64,000 nt of DNA from an uncultured Flavobacteriales bacterium (GCA_943787435.1 CALSMK010000021.1:62001-126000); one strand, 5' to 3'; counted from the stretch's first letter, positions 44,857-54,425 are shown. Notes: a model not told the origin generated them from the letters alone. Program-made: numbers and translations.

Positions 44857-46149
44857 TCAATCGATGGTTTCTCCGTGCTGGCTTTCGTCCAGTCCAAGCG
44901 TCTCTTGCCAACCCGAAACGCGAAGCGGTATGACCAGGTCCACCAATTTGAACAAGGCAAAGCTGCCCACAAAGCTGAACAAGGCGGCCCCAACCAAAGC
45001 CACAAGGTGCCAAATGAACGTTTCGGTGTGGCCAGAGGTCAACCCTACATCTGCGGCAAAGACGCCGGTGAGCAACATGCCCACCATGCCGCCAACGCCA
45101 TGGGACGGGAAGACATCCAAGGTGTCGTCCAAACCACTCTTGCCTTGACGCGAAATGGCCCAATTGGACACCAAAGCCGCGACGAACCCAATGAGGAGGC
45201 TCTCTTGAATGGTCACGAAACCGGCAGCTGGCGTGATGGCGACAAGGCCCACAATGGCACCGATGCACGCACCAACAGCGTTCATTTTGCGTCCTTTAAA
45301 TCGCTCCCAAAATATCCAGGTGATCATGCCTGAAGCCGACGCAAAGTGGGTATTGGCAAAGGCCAAAACAGCATCTTCATTGGCCCCCAATGCAGACCCC
45401 GCATTGAATCCAAACCAACCGAACCAAAGCAGGCCGGTTCCCAAGATGATGAAGGGGATGTTGGCGTGTTCCAAGCGCGAGATGTTTCTGGGCCCCAGGT
45501 GCACTGCACCGGCCAAGGCTGCGAATCCAGCGGACATGTGCACCACCGTTCCACCTGCAAAGTCCAGAACCCCCAAGTTCATGAGCAGGCCATCGGGGTG
45601 CCACGTCATGTGGGCCAGCGGCGCATAAATGAACAGGGTGAACAGCACCATGAAAAGGATGTAGCTCCTGAATCGAATCCGTCCCGCCATGCTGCCCGTG
45701 ATGAGGGCTGGGGTGATGATGGCAAACTTGAGCTGAAACAAGGCGAACAGCACAAAGGGAAGCCCTGCACCGATTTCAGGGTGCGCGGCGGTTCCCACAT
45801 TCCTGAAATTGAAAAAGGTCAGCGGATGGCCAATGATGCCACCCAGGCTGTCGCCAAAGCACAAACTGAATCCCACGAGGACCCAAATCACACTGATGAC
45901 GCCCAAGGCCACGAAACTTTGGAGCATGGTGGAGATGACATTCTTCCGGTCCACCATCCCCCCATAGAAGAACGCCAGACCCGGGGTCATCAGGAGCACA
46001 AAAGCACTGGCCACCACCATCCACGCGATGTCCCCTGGGTCGGATGCCACAGCTTGGGTCAATTCCGTGCTTTCTGCATCACCGCCCAAGAGCCATGCCG
46101 AGATTCCAATGATTGCTGTGAGTGCGATAAAGTTGACCTTCTTGCCCAT
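44857..46149 (-). CDS. amt: Ammonium transporter (Amt family)
   Basis: 430 residues, intact, eleven predicted membrane helices. Characteristic stretches are MVVASAFVLLMTPGLAFFYG, the pore region DFAGGTVVHMSAGFAALAGA with the first conserved His, FGWFGFNAGSALGANE, and SHGVGGMVGMLLTGVFA with the second twin His. The N-terminus begins with a hydrophobic segment that may be cleaved. No glnK/glnB gene is adjacent, which is unusual since many amt genes have one as partner. It stands alone upstream of a 270-base gap. Confidence 0.94.
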   Translation of the reverse strand: MGKKVNFIALTAIIGISAWLLGGDAESTELTQAVASDPGDIAWMVVASAFVLLMTPGLAFFYGGMVDRKNVISTMLQSFVALGVISVIWVLVGFSLCFGDSLGGIIGHPLTFFNFRNVGTAAHPEIGAGLPFVLFALFQLKFAIITPALITGSMAGRIRFRSYILFMVLFTLFIYAPLAHMTWHPDGLLMNLGVLDFAGGTVVHMSAGFAALAGAVHLGPRNISRLEHANIPFIILGTGLLWFGWFGFNAGSALGANEDAVLAFANTHFASASGMITWIFWERFKGRKMNAVGACIGAIVGLVAITPAAGFVTIQESLLIGFVAALVSNWAISRQGKSGLDDTLDVFPSHGVGGMVGMLLTGVFAADVGLTSGHTETFIWHLVALVGAALFSFVGSFALFKLVDLVIPLRVSGWQETLGLDESQHGETID

Positions 46150-46387
46150 GGTTAAAGTGTGCCGGGATGAGCGGGCTAATCTAACATTTAGTCATGACAT
46201 GGTGTGCGTTCAATGCCCTGATTTTGAGTGATTTAAGTGTGTACTTTGGACACGGGGGTGAGCGCGAGATTGTCACGGAATTGACATGGGGTTGCCCAGG
46301 TTGGAGGCCATAAACGGCCCGATTTTCTGTGGAGACCGCGGCCAAGAGGGGTGCCTGCTCGGCACTGTATTCAGCACCGTAAAACGA

Positions 46388-46414
46388 GAAAAGCCGCGAT
46401 CAACGCGGCTTTTC
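46388..46414 (-). terminator. Terminator of the tRNA-Lys/tRNA-Leu unit
   Basis: Perfect 11-bp stem GAAAAGCCGCG/CGCGGCTTTTC with a 5-base loop, 8 bases after the tRNA-Leu 3' end on the minus strand. Confidence 0.88.
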
Positions 46415-46421
46415 TTTTATC

Positions 46422-46508
46422 TGGTGCCCAGAGCGGGACTCGAACCCGCACGCCCTAACGGACACATGGCCCTCAACCATGCCTGTCTACCAATTTCAGC
46501 ACCTGGGC
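46422..46508 (-). tRNA. tRNA-Leu (anticodon GAG)
   Basis: Class II tRNA. Acceptor GCCCAGG/TCTGGGC, anticodon stem CATGG/CCATG around TTGAGGG (anticodon GAG), a long variable arm, T arm GCGGG-TTCGAGT-CCCGC, and encoded ACCA at the 3' end. Confidence 0.95.
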
Positions 46509-46585
46509 TGGTCACCCCCCTGGGGCTCGAACCCAGGACCCTCTCATTAAAAGTGAGATGCTCTAACCAGCTGAGCTAGGGGGTG
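46509..46585 (-). tRNA. tRNA-Lys (anticodon TTT)
   Basis: Acceptor CACCCCC pairs with GGGGGTG. Anticodon stem TCTCA/TGAGA encloses CTTTTAA (anticodon TTT). T arm CTGGG-TTCGAGC-CCCAG; CCA is encoded. Its 3' end touches the first base of tRNA-Leu. Confidence 0.95.
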
Positions 46586-46630
46586 TCCAATTCATCGTTT
46601 GCTCCCGTTGGGGCCTCGCAGAATGGGGCG

Positions 46631-46660
46631 CAAAGATAGAGGGAATGTCGACCCGGCAAA
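46631..46660 (-). promoter_or_regulatory. Bacteroidota-type promoter of tRNA-Lys/tRNA-Leu
   Basis: Minus-strand TTTG (46657-46660), 18 bases, then TATCTTTG (46631-46638), 45 bases before tRNA-Lys. Both boxes match the consensus exactly. Confidence 0.8.
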
Positions 46661-46687
46661 CCCCGCGGAGCATTTCCCGCAATCTGC

Positions 46688-47893
46688 TCATTTGGCGATG
46701 GGAACACGCTTGAAAGGTTGCTCTGGATCGAAGAGTTTGCGCAGGGTTTGGAAGGTTCGGGTGCGCTCGGTCCCGAGGTTTTCAGCAATCCGAATCATCT
46801 TGGGGTTGAAGTCTCCAATCCACGTCAATGTGGTCGTTTTGTACCGGCCTTTGGCCTGCATTTGCTTTCCTGCGGTGTCAATCAAGAAGCCGTCCAAACC
46901 TTGGCCGTGGTATGCGCGGTCGATGCCAAACACCACCCCGACCATGATGTCAGCGTGCCCCGCCATTTGTGGTAGAGGAATTTCAGTTTACCCCATGGCG
47001 TTGAGGTTGCCATTGACATGCGGAAAATTTGATTGAGTTCGGGAATGTTGACGTAGAACGCGACCGGCTTTCACTCGTCCAGAACGAAAAAGATGATGTC
47101 CTTGTCCATGACGGCTTGAGGGTCTTGACCGTCCGTTGCGCCTGCTTAAGCGGCATTTTGGCAAACCATGGTGTCCGCCCCACGCGTTGTTGTACACCGT
47201 GCAAAAGTGAGATCCGCGAGCTCCGCCTCAGACGTCAGGTCATCTGGCGGTGACCACTTGCATGGTGCCCTCCTCGCGACTCGATTTGCGCCCGTTTCCG
47301 CTCAAACAGGCGCCTGCACCTCCAGGCTGCACATCTGCGGCCATACACGTGTTGCTCGTAGTACACCTGGTAGCCGCGGGTCTTCAAAAACGCGCTCGGT
47401 AATACGCGGCGGTTGTAGTTCATGCCATAGCTCGGAATGGCCGTCGAAATTGTCGACCAGCAAGCCCCAGTATTTGTCCTTCTCTCCAAAGTTGATGGGG
47501 CCGTCCACCGCTTCCATGCCCTCGGCTCCTTCAGCCAAGTCCTCGCCAGCGTCGAGCGAGCAGGGCTGCCACCTGCGTCGTCGTCCGACCGACTCAAAGA
47601 AGCCGAGCCCTCCCGTCGGCTGCTCCATGCCCTCCGCTGTATTTCGGGCTCACGAAGGCGGCCACGCGGCCCACCCACTGTCCCTGCATCGTCCTGGGCC
47701 AGCCAGCGCTTGGCCTGGCCGCCTTTTTTGAAGAGGCGGTTGCCTTCTGAGGGTCGAACACCTTTTCGACGTCCTGCTTCAAATGGGGAACCCACACCGG
47801 GTCATTCGCATAAATGGTCTTGGGCACCTTCAGAAAGGCGCTTTCAGTTTTCTTGTCGTTGACTTCGATAAGTCGCATGAGGAAGGAATTCAA
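46688..47893 (-). CDS. GNAT-type N-acetyltransferase family protein, heavily frame-broken
   Basis: About 390-400 residues when frames are joined; start ATG 47893 or 47878 (MRLIEVNDKKTESAFLKVPK). Blocks found in different frames: YANDPVWVPHLKQDVEKVF, EQPTGGLGFFESV, DGPINFGEKDKYWGLLVDNF, YQVYYEQHVYGR, a VVFGIDRAYHGQGLDGFLID acetyl-CoA-binding-like segment, and LTWIGDFNPKMIRIAENLG with the ending FDPEQPFKRVPIAK. These match a Bacteroidota/Proteobacteria GNAT family of unknown substrate (YghO-like). Frame changes come about every 100 bases from 46970 to 47800. Errors are more likely than decay, but decay is less easily excluded here than for essential genes. Confidence 0.72.
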
Positions 47894-47958
47894 GGGGGGG
47901 CAAATGTGCTACTTTCGAGCAACTCTTGGGACAATCTTGAAGTTCGATTGATGAAACC

Positions 47959-48381
47959 ATGCAAATGAAACCATTCATCCCGCTCCTGCTGCTGGTTGCG
48001 GCCCTTTCTCCGCTGCACCTTGTGGCCCAATCTGAGTCACCTGTGGCATCCACCGCGTCGGGTCGGCATCACCAAGGCGAAGTTTTTGAAGATTTCGTGG
48101 CCCAACACGGCTGGATTTTCATTGCTGACTTGTCCAAAGCGGACGGACTGATTGACCTGCAGGGCGTCCCTTCCACAGTTGAAGGGCATCCGGTCTTTTC
48201 TGCAGAAGAATTTGACCCCGCTCAATTTGATCCGCGCGATTTCGCCATCGAAATGAATGCCAATCTCCTGCTTCCCACCGATTACCGCGTGGGCAACCGA
48301 GGGGTACTCCAATTTCACAGTGCCCAGCGCTGTCAAGACTTGTATGAACGCCACCTTGCCCGTCAGGCCAAGGGTCAATAA
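47959..48381 (+). CDS. Secreted hypothetical protein, 140 residues
   Basis: No family recognised. Signal peptide MQMKPFIPLLLLVAALSPLHLVAQ, then a mature region with HQGEVFEDFVAQHGWIFIAD and FSAEEFDPAQFDPRDFAIEM, ending in a basic segment. No sorting domain or lipobox. Likely periplasmic. It is followed after 9 bases by the start of the T9SS adhesin, so the two probably form one transcript. Confidence 0.65.
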   Translation: MQMKPFIPLLLLVAALSPLHLVAQSESPVASTASGRHHQGEVFEDFVAQHGWIFIADLSKADGLIDLQGVPSTVEGHPVFSAEEFDPAQFDPRDFAIEMNANLLLPTDYRVGNRGVLQFHSAQRCQDLYERHLARQAKGQ

Positions 48382-48390
48382 TTGCCAAGG

Positions 48391-50814
48391 ATGTTGAACC
48401 AAATCTGTTTGAGGGCAGCAGGCCACAAAGCCTGGTTACTGCTGATGTTGCTGGCCATCCTGGGCTCGGCGAGCGCGCAAGAAGTCTCCATTTCACAAGG
48501 GGGCGAATACACAGGGTGTGATTTTTTCTTTGTCGACAATGGTTTGACGGCTGGTGACGCTTCACCCAACGCCGACTTCACCATGACATTTTGCCCCGAC
48601 ATGGTGGCTGACCCGGTCATCAATTTCTACTTCAATCTTTTTGCCCTGGGCGGAGGAGACACGCTGTTTCTGTGGCTGTCCGATGAGGCTGTGGGTGAAC
48701 CGGACGGGACCTTCACGGGATTCGATTTGCAAGGCGCAGACATTTGGAGTCAAATGGACGACGTGACCAATGCCTCTGGTTGTCTCACCTGGCAGTTCAC
48801 TTCCGATGCCACTGAGAATTCCAACTGGACAGCAGAAGTGACATGTGAAGAGCCTTGCATTCGGCCTGTGGCCAACGTAGTGACCACCATCGATGGAGTC
48901 GAGGAAACTGTGCCACTTCAGATTTGCGCAGGGGAGGAGATTCAATTCGATGGAACAGGGTCCACTGCTGCCGAAGATTTTTTGATCGCGGAATGGGAAT
49001 GGGTCTTTGACGATGGAGAAACAGACGCATCGGGACCCGAGGTGACCCATGTGTTTGACGAGCCAGGGGCTTACAATGTCCAGCTGTTTTTGGTCGACAA
49101 CAACGAATGCACCAACAACAATTTGGTGGACCACTTGGTCTTGGTGTCGACGCCCACCAGTTTCGAAGGCACCACCCAGAACCTTCAGATTTGCTCTGGA
49201 GAGGAATACGAAGTGAATGGTGTGGCACAAGGCATCACCTATGACAATGCCCCAGAGGTGGATTTGGGTGGAGGACTGTTCATTCCAGACGATCAAACCC
49301 AATGTTTCAGCTCTTCCATTGTGTTTACCGCATTCAATTCGGGCCAGGCCATTGAGTCTGAAGAGGACTTCGAGAACTTCTTCATCAATTTCGAGCACAG
49401 TTTCATGGGGGACTTGACCGTCACCTTCATTTGTCCTGACGGAAGTTCCATGGGGGTCCACCAACAAGGCGGTGGAGGCACCTTCTTGGGCGTGCCAGTG
49501 GACGTGGATGCGCAACCCGACGATCCAGGGGTGGGCTTTGATTATTTCTGGGCGCCAGATGCGACCAATGGCACCTGGGCAGACAACGCAGGCGGGACCC
49601 TTCCAAGCGGAACCTATGAGAGTGATCAGCCTTGGACCTTGCTCGAAGGCTGTCCGCTCAACGGCACTTGGACTGTGGAGGTGTGCGACAGTTGGGGATC
49701 AGACAACGGGTTCATTTTTGACTGGTACATCAACTTTGATCCAGAGCTCTACCCTGACCCGATTGTATTCACCCCTGAGATTGGAGCCGATTGCGATTCC
49801 TCTTTTTGGACGGGGCCATTCATTGTGGACGATGGTGGCGATTGCAATGACATCGCCATTCTGCCCACCAATGCGGGAACCTTTGAGTATGTGTACACCA
49901 CCACCAATGACTTTGGCTGCACAGCTTCTGACACCATGGTGGTGACGGTGGAGCCCGCTCCAGAGGTTGACCTCACGGCCGCCGACAATTGGTGCGGGGT
50001 TCCAGTGGGCTTGACCGCCACGACTGCAGAGGTGCCCGCCAATTTGAATGTGGATTGGACGTGGGAGACCACCGGTGGAAGTGTGACGCCGGGAGGCGGG
50101 AGCAATTCTGGGGCCACGGCAAGTGTGGATGGCTTGAACTCTCCTGTGAATGTGACCGTCACCATGAACATGACCGGTGGAGACATCGACGAATGCCTGG
50201 CCAGTGCGACTGTTCCTGTTGGCATTTATGCCCCACCCGTTTTTGGACCGGACGAGGAACTGTACGGCCTTTGCATTGGCGATGATCACATTTTGGTGCC
50301 GGAATTGGCGCCCTCTGAATGGGACTTGGTGTTTGAGTGGAGTTCAGGTATGAATGGACTGCTTCCCAATCAAACCGGAAGCAGCCTCACGGTCACCAAC
50401 ACGGACACCTATAGCGTGACGGTAAGCATGGCTCCTCCATGCATCGGGGTAGATGCCATGAGCTTCGATGTCAATTTTGGCCCCTGTGCCATTGAGAGCA
50501 TCCCCAATGTCTTCACGCCGAATGCAGACGGTGAAAACGACGCTTTTGAAATCGAAGGCAATGCCATCAGCACGCTCGGCCCAACCATTTCGGTCTACAA
50601 CCGTTGGGGCGAGCTGATTCATTACGAGCGGGATTACGAAAACACATGGTCTCCGGATGAAAACGAGGTCGCTGGAGGGGTGTACTACCTCACCTTGGAC
50701 ATCAATTCGTATTCGCTTCCATTGGAAGACATCGAGCACGATGGTGTCATCACCCCAATGGGAGAAGGTTTCCGTTACGTAGGGTCGCTTCAGATCCTCA
50801 GGAGCCGACAGTAA
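48391..50814 (+). CDS. Large secreted PKD-type protein with gliding-motility C-terminal domain (T9SS type B)
   Basis: About 807 residues, intact. ATG 48391 is chosen over the weak upstream TTG at 48382. After the signal peptide (AWLLLMLLAILGSASAQ) come a CUB-like beta domain (residues about 35-150), a PKD domain (IAEWEWVFDDGETDASG ... VTHVFDEPGAYNVQLF), a region like the proprotein-convertase P domain (CPLNGTWTVEVCDSWGSDNG), Ig-like repeats, and the CHU_C ending IPNVFTPNADGENDAFEIEG ... ISVYNRWGELIHYERD ... VAGGVYYLTLD. Such proteins are exported by T9SS and work in adhesion or gliding. The helicase gene starts five bases downstream. Confidence 0.88.
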   Translation: MLNQICLRAAGHKAWLLLMLLAILGSASAQEVSISQGGEYTGCDFFFVDNGLTAGDASPNADFTMTFCPDMVADPVINFYFNLFALGGGDTLFLWLSDEAVGEPDGTFTGFDLQGADIWSQMDDVTNASGCLTWQFTSDATENSNWTAEVTCEEPCIRPVANVVTTIDGVEETVPLQICAGEEIQFDGTGSTAAEDFLIAEWEWVFDDGETDASGPEVTHVFDEPGAYNVQLFLVDNNECTNNNLVDHLVLVSTPTSFEGTTQNLQICSGEEYEVNGVAQGITYDNAPEVDLGGGLFIPDDQTQCFSSSIVFTAFNSGQAIESEEDFENFFINFEHSFMGDLTVTFICPDGSSMGVHQQGGGGTFLGVPVDVDAQPDDPGVGFDYFWAPDATNGTWADNAGGTLPSGTYESDQPWTLLEGCPLNGTWTVEVCDSWGSDNGFIFDWYINFDPELYPDPIVFTPEIGADCDSSFWTGPFIVDDGGDCNDIAILPTNAGTFEYVYTTTNDFGCTASDTMVVTVEPAPEVDLTAADNWCGVPVGLTATTAEVPANLNVDWTWETTGGSVTPGGGSNSGATASVDGLNSPVNVTVTMNMTGGDIDECLASATVPVGIYAPPVFGPDEELYGLCIGDDHILVPELAPSEWDLVFEWSSGMNGLLPNQTGSSLTVTNTDTYSVTVSMAPPCIGVDAMSFDVNFGPCAIESIPNVFTPNADGENDAFEIEGNAISTLGPTISVYNRWGELIHYERDYENTWSPDENEVAGGVYYLTLDINSYSLPLEDIEHDGVITPMGEGFRYVGSLQILRSRQ

Positions 50815-50819
50815 GTCCC

Positions 50820-52736
50820 ATGGCGCACCGCGACAGCATCGCGGAAGTTTCCGCATTGGCCGAGGCGCTCGTGCTGGAACACCGTGCAGAAGAGTCTAGG
50901 TATGCCTCCATTTTGGAGGGGCAGCCTGTGGCCAGCCGCAAAGCCGAAGGATTGACTTGGGCCCCCGTTCGGGTGAACCGGACGTCCTTCACCTTGGGGG
51001 GCAGGCCCACTTTGGAATTGACAGGCGAGTCCGGCGCGCCGGGTGCATTTAGGTCGGGTTCAGCTGTGCAGCTGACCTCGGACGACGGCAAAGGCGAAAC
51101 CGCATCATACCGCGGCATTGTGCGGTCCGCAAGGGGCATGGATGCTGAAGTGGTCTTGGACGGCGAAGAAATCCCCGATCAAGCCACCCACAGGGCTTGG
51201 GTGATGGACGCCCGTTTTGATGAGCGCAGTTTCAAGGAAATGGCCCGGGCCTTGTCCGACGTGCTCAATGCCGGCCGGGATGGAAAGCCGAGTCGGCTCG
51301 CAGCACTCAGGGAGGTGCTGCTGGGTTTTGCCGCGCCAGAGCCTACCCAGCCTGCTGTTTTTGAGCATCCGCAGTTGAACGCCTCCCAAAACCGTGCTGT
51401 GGCCCACGCGCTCACAGCCGCCGAGGTGACCACCTTGCACGGCCCTCCCGGGACAGGCAAGACCACCACCTTGGTGCAGCTTGTCAAGTCTTTGGTGCGC
51501 AAGGGCGAGCGCGTGATGTGCGCCACGCCGTCCAATGCCGCTGCGGACCTGTTGGTGGAGCGGTTGGGTGCGGTGGGCCTCAAGGTTGTTCGGATTGGAC
51601 ATCCCATGAGGGTAGACCCCACAGTGGTCGACAGGACCTTGGACCGCTTGGTGGCGGCCGACCCCGACCACAAGCAGGTCAAAGCCTATCGGCGACAAGC
51701 CGAAGAAGCCGCGCGAGAGGCAGAAAAAGCATTTCGGTCGTTTGGTCCGGAGCAAAGGGCCGCCCGTCGGGCCGCCTATGCCGAAGCGCGTGAGCTGCGC
51801 AAAGAAGCCGACCGATTGGAAGGCTTCTTGGCCGAGCGTGCCGTGGAGGCCTCAGAAGTGGTGTGTTGCACCTTGGTGGGGGCAGCCGACAGGATGCTGC
51901 GCGGCCGTCGGTTTGGAACGGTGGTCTTGGACGAAGCGGGTCAATCGCTGGAGCCGGCTGCTTGGATCCCGATTCGCGCGGCGGAAAGGATCGTGTTGGC
52001 TGGAGACGCTGCCCAGTTGCCGCCCACGGTCAAAAACCCAGCGGCCATCAAGGCGGGGCTTGCGGTCAGTTTGCTGGAAAAAGCGATCGACCGCGACCGG
52101 AATGTGCACCTGCTCGACACGCAGTACAGGATGCATGCCGACATCATGGCCTACCCCAATCAGGTGTTTTACGGGGGGCAACTTCTCGCGGCCGATGCCG
52201 TGGCCCACGAGACTTTGGGCGACCTCCCGCCATTGACCTTCATCGATACAGCCGGCCGCGGATGGGACGAGGAGCGGGCCAATCCCCAAGCCGACACCAC
52301 GGGGCGTTCCCACGCCAGTGTGAGCAACCCTGAGGAGGCCGCTTTTACCGTCGATCGGGTCCGCGAGCTCATGGCAGCCCATCCACAGGCCACCGTTGGC
52401 GTTATCGCCCCGTACCGCGCCCAAGTCACCCTGCTCGAAGACCTGCTGCACGCCGAGCGCGCGGCCTCGGAAGGCCGCCTCACCATCCAAACGGTGGACG
52501 GGTTCCAAGGCCAAGAGCGCGACATCATGGTCATCGGCCTGACCCGCTCCAATGCCGAGGGAACAGTGGGCTTTCTGTCGGAGCACCGCCGCATGAATGT
52601 GGCCATGACCCGCGCCAAAATGCACCTGCTGGTGATCGGAGACAGCGCCACCTTGGGCAACGACCGTTTCTATGCCGATTTCACCCAACACTGCGAATCC
52701 ACGGGCGCCTACCGCTCCTGTTGGGAGTGGGCTTAA
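50820..52736 (+). CDS. Superfamily 1 helicase, UPF1/IGHMBP2-like
   Basis: 638 residues, intact. Walker A HGPPGTGKTTTLVQLVKSL near residue 210, DEAGQ Walker B in VVLDEAGQSLEPAAWIP, motif III GDAAQLPPTV, motif IV LDTQYRMHADI, motif V TIQTVDGFQGQERDIMVIGL and motif VI RRMNVAMTRAKMHLLVIGD. A coiled, charged insert lies between motifs Ia and II (about residues 285-345). The N-terminal ~180 residues resemble the beta-barrel and stalk of UPF1-like helicases. Probable DNA/RNA helicase of unknown pathway. It begins five bases after a surface adhesin gene with no functional link evident. Confidence 0.9.
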   Translation: MAHRDSIAEVSALAEALVLEHRAEESRYASILEGQPVASRKAEGLTWAPVRVNRTSFTLGGRPTLELTGESGAPGAFRSGSAVQLTSDDGKGETASYRGIVRSARGMDAEVVLDGEEIPDQATHRAWVMDARFDERSFKEMARALSDVLNAGRDGKPSRLAALREVLLGFAAPEPTQPAVFEHPQLNASQNRAVAHALTAAEVTTLHGPPGTGKTTTLVQLVKSLVRKGERVMCATPSNAAADLLVERLGAVGLKVVRIGHPMRVDPTVVDRTLDRLVAADPDHKQVKAYRRQAEEAAREAEKAFRSFGPEQRAARRAAYAEARELRKEADRLEGFLAERAVEASEVVCCTLVGAADRMLRGRRFGTVVLDEAGQSLEPAAWIPIRAAERIVLAGDAAQLPPTVKNPAAIKAGLAVSLLEKAIDRDRNVHLLDTQYRMHADIMAYPNQVFYGGQLLAADAVAHETLGDLPPLTFIDTAGRGWDEERANPQADTTGRSHASVSNPEEAAFTVDRVRELMAAHPQATVGVIAPYRAQVTLLEDLLHAERAASEGRLTIQTVDGFQGQERDIMVIGLTRSNAEGTVGFLSEHRRMNVAMTRAKMHLLVIGDSATLGNDRFYADFTQHCESTGAYRSCWEWA

Positions 52737-52751
52737 TGACCGCCGCGGGCT

Positions 52752-53309
52752 TCAGTTGACCTCGCCGGTGTCGGGGTCGACCCCTGCAGGGACCAAGTCT
52801 TCTTCTGGCTTGGCGATAGAGGGGTGGTCGGCGGGCACGGCGCCGTATCCATCTGCAGCCGTCATGTTCGTTGAGCCTTCCTCACTCTGGGGGTAGATCT
52901 CGCTGATTTTGGTGTAGTTAATGGCTGGAATCACAAAGCCGATGCCAGACCCTTTGAGGTACTCGCGGGTCTTGTCGTAGGCATCTTTCACGTCGTCTGC
53001 GCTAAACAGGAAGAACTGATTGGCTTCCTTTTCCTTGCCGCTGCGCTCGTCAAAGCTGGTCAGTGCCACCTTGACCCGGAACCACTTGTCGCCAGTGTCA
53101 AAGCGGACCACCTCGGCGTAGTTGCTCTTGGTGATGGATTTGACCTCGAAAGGTCCGGTACACACGTCGGTCACGATGCCCACCAAACGGGCTTCGGCTT
53201 CGGTGTAAGTGTAAGCGTCCAGCAGCAGCTGGTCGGTTGTTTTCTCTTCGCTGCCGTCCACGCCCGGGCGGACGTATTTGACGACGCAGGTGAACCAATT
53301 TCTTGTCAT
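52752..53309 (-). CDS. DUF4494 family protein
   Basis: 185 residues, intact. The DUF4494 core is NWFTCVVKYVRP, TTDQLLLDAYTYTEAEARLV, FEVKSITKSNYAEVV and KWFRVKVALTSFDERSGKEK, followed by a low-complexity acidic tail (NMTAADGYGAVPADHPSIAK). No signal peptide. The family is largely restricted to Bacteroidota and has no known function. Its start overlaps the Gfo/Idh gene stop by four bases. Confidence 0.88.
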   Translation of the reverse strand: MTRNWFTCVVKYVRPGVDGSEEKTTDQLLLDAYTYTEAEARLVGIVTDVCTGPFEVKSITKSNYAEVVRFDTGDKWFRVKVALTSFDERSGKEKEANQFFLFSADDVKDAYDKTREYLKGSGIGFVIPAINYTKISEIYPQSEEGSTNMTAADGYGAVPADHPSIAKPEEDLVPAGVDPDTGEVN

Positions 53310-54322
53310 GATGGATGGGAGTCTTTGATGCGGTCCATGATGTCCTGCGCCACGCGCAACGCGGCCAGGCCATCCTCGAGGGAGACTTGGCAGGGCGCGG
53401 TGCCGGTGCAGGCGGCATGAAAATCCGCGAGTTCGTCGGCGATGGCATTGGCCTCGCTGATGTCGGGTTCTTCGATGTGAAGACGGCGGGCAGTCTTGCC
53501 TGGCACGTCCAAGTACATTCCGTAGGGGTCTCGATCTTGCCCTTCGGCCACGTCTTCGAGCTTCACCACTTGGGCCTTTCGGTTGAGCAGGTCCACTGAC
53601 AGGTAGGCGTCGGGTTGAAACAGGCGCACCTTTCTCATGGGAGACAGGCTGACCCTGCTCGCCGTGAGGTTGGCCACCGCACCAGAGGCGAACTCGAGGC
53701 GCGCGTTGGCAATGTCAACGCTGTCTCCGACCACGGCCACGCCGTTGGCAGCCACCCGGGTCACATCGCTGCCCATGGCGTGGAGCGCAAGATCGATGTC
53801 GTGGATCATCAGGTCGAAGACCACGGAGACATCCAATCCACGCGGATTGAACTGCGCCAAACGGTGGGCCTCGATGAATCGGGGCCGGTCCAGTTGCAAT
53901 CGTGTCGCTTGAAAGGCGGGGTTGAACCGCTCCACATGGCCCACTTGCACCACCTTACCTGCTTGATCGCGCAAGGCGATGAGGCGCTCCGCGTCGGAGT
54001 AAGAGGTGGCGACTGGCTTTTCAATGAAGCAATGGCGCCCGGCCTTCAAGACTTGCTCGGCCAAATGAACATGATGCTGGGTGGGCGTGACTATCGCCAC
54101 AGCGTCCACCGCATCAATCAACGCTTCGGCCGAGTCGAATGCCGATGAAGGGGTTGCCCAATTTTCTTCCGAAGCCAAAGTTGAGGCGGCTTCATTCGAC
54201 TTTGGATCCGGATCGAAATGACCGGCCAAAGTCCACTTTGAAGACAAGGATTGCAGGCACCGAAGGTGGATCCGGCCAAGATGGCCGGCGCCGAGAACGC
54301 CGATGCGGAGGGTCTGAGACAT
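53306..54322 (-). CDS. Gfo/Idh/MocA family oxidoreductase
   Basis: 338 residues, starting at ATG 54322 (MSQTLRIGVLGAGHLGRIHL), which puts the Rossmann GxGxxG at the N-terminus as usual; longer frames add unlikely sequence. The diagnostic CFIEKPVATSYSDAERLI near residue 98 carries the conserved EKP. Further: VGHVERFNPAF and VVFDLMIHDIDLALHAMGSD with the catalytic-type His. These NAD(P)-dependent enzymes act on sugars or related alcohols; the substrate is open. It is coupled to DUF4494 and divergent from pcm. Confidence 0.9.
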   Translation of the reverse strand: MSQTLRIGVLGAGHLGRIHLRCLQSLSSKWTLAGHFDPDPKSNEAASTLASEENWATPSSAFDSAEALIDAVDAVAIVTPTQHHVHLAEQVLKAGRHCFIEKPVATSYSDAERLIALRDQAGKVVQVGHVERFNPAFQATRLQLDRPRFIEAHRLAQFNPRGLDVSVVFDLMIHDIDLALHAMGSDVTRVAANGVAVVGDSVDIANARLEFASGAVANLTASRVSLSPMRKVRLFQPDAYLSVDLLNRKAQVVKLEDVAEGQDRDPYGMYLDVPGKTARRLHIEEPDISEANAIADELADFHAACTGTAPCQVSLEDGLAALRVAQDIMDRIKDSHPS

Positions 54323-54425
54323 GGGGCAACGAATGTACCCGCTCCGCTTGCCCCCGGCCGCATGTTGGCAAGGCACAATTTCCACATCGAATCCCGGTGT
54401 GAACAACGCATAAATTCGAAAGCCC

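Noticed and set aside
46150..46387. Possible gene or RNA between amt and tRNA-Leu
   Set aside because: No frame of convincing length or composition, no promoter/terminator pair of its own apart from the tRNA terminator, and only weak short inverted repeats.
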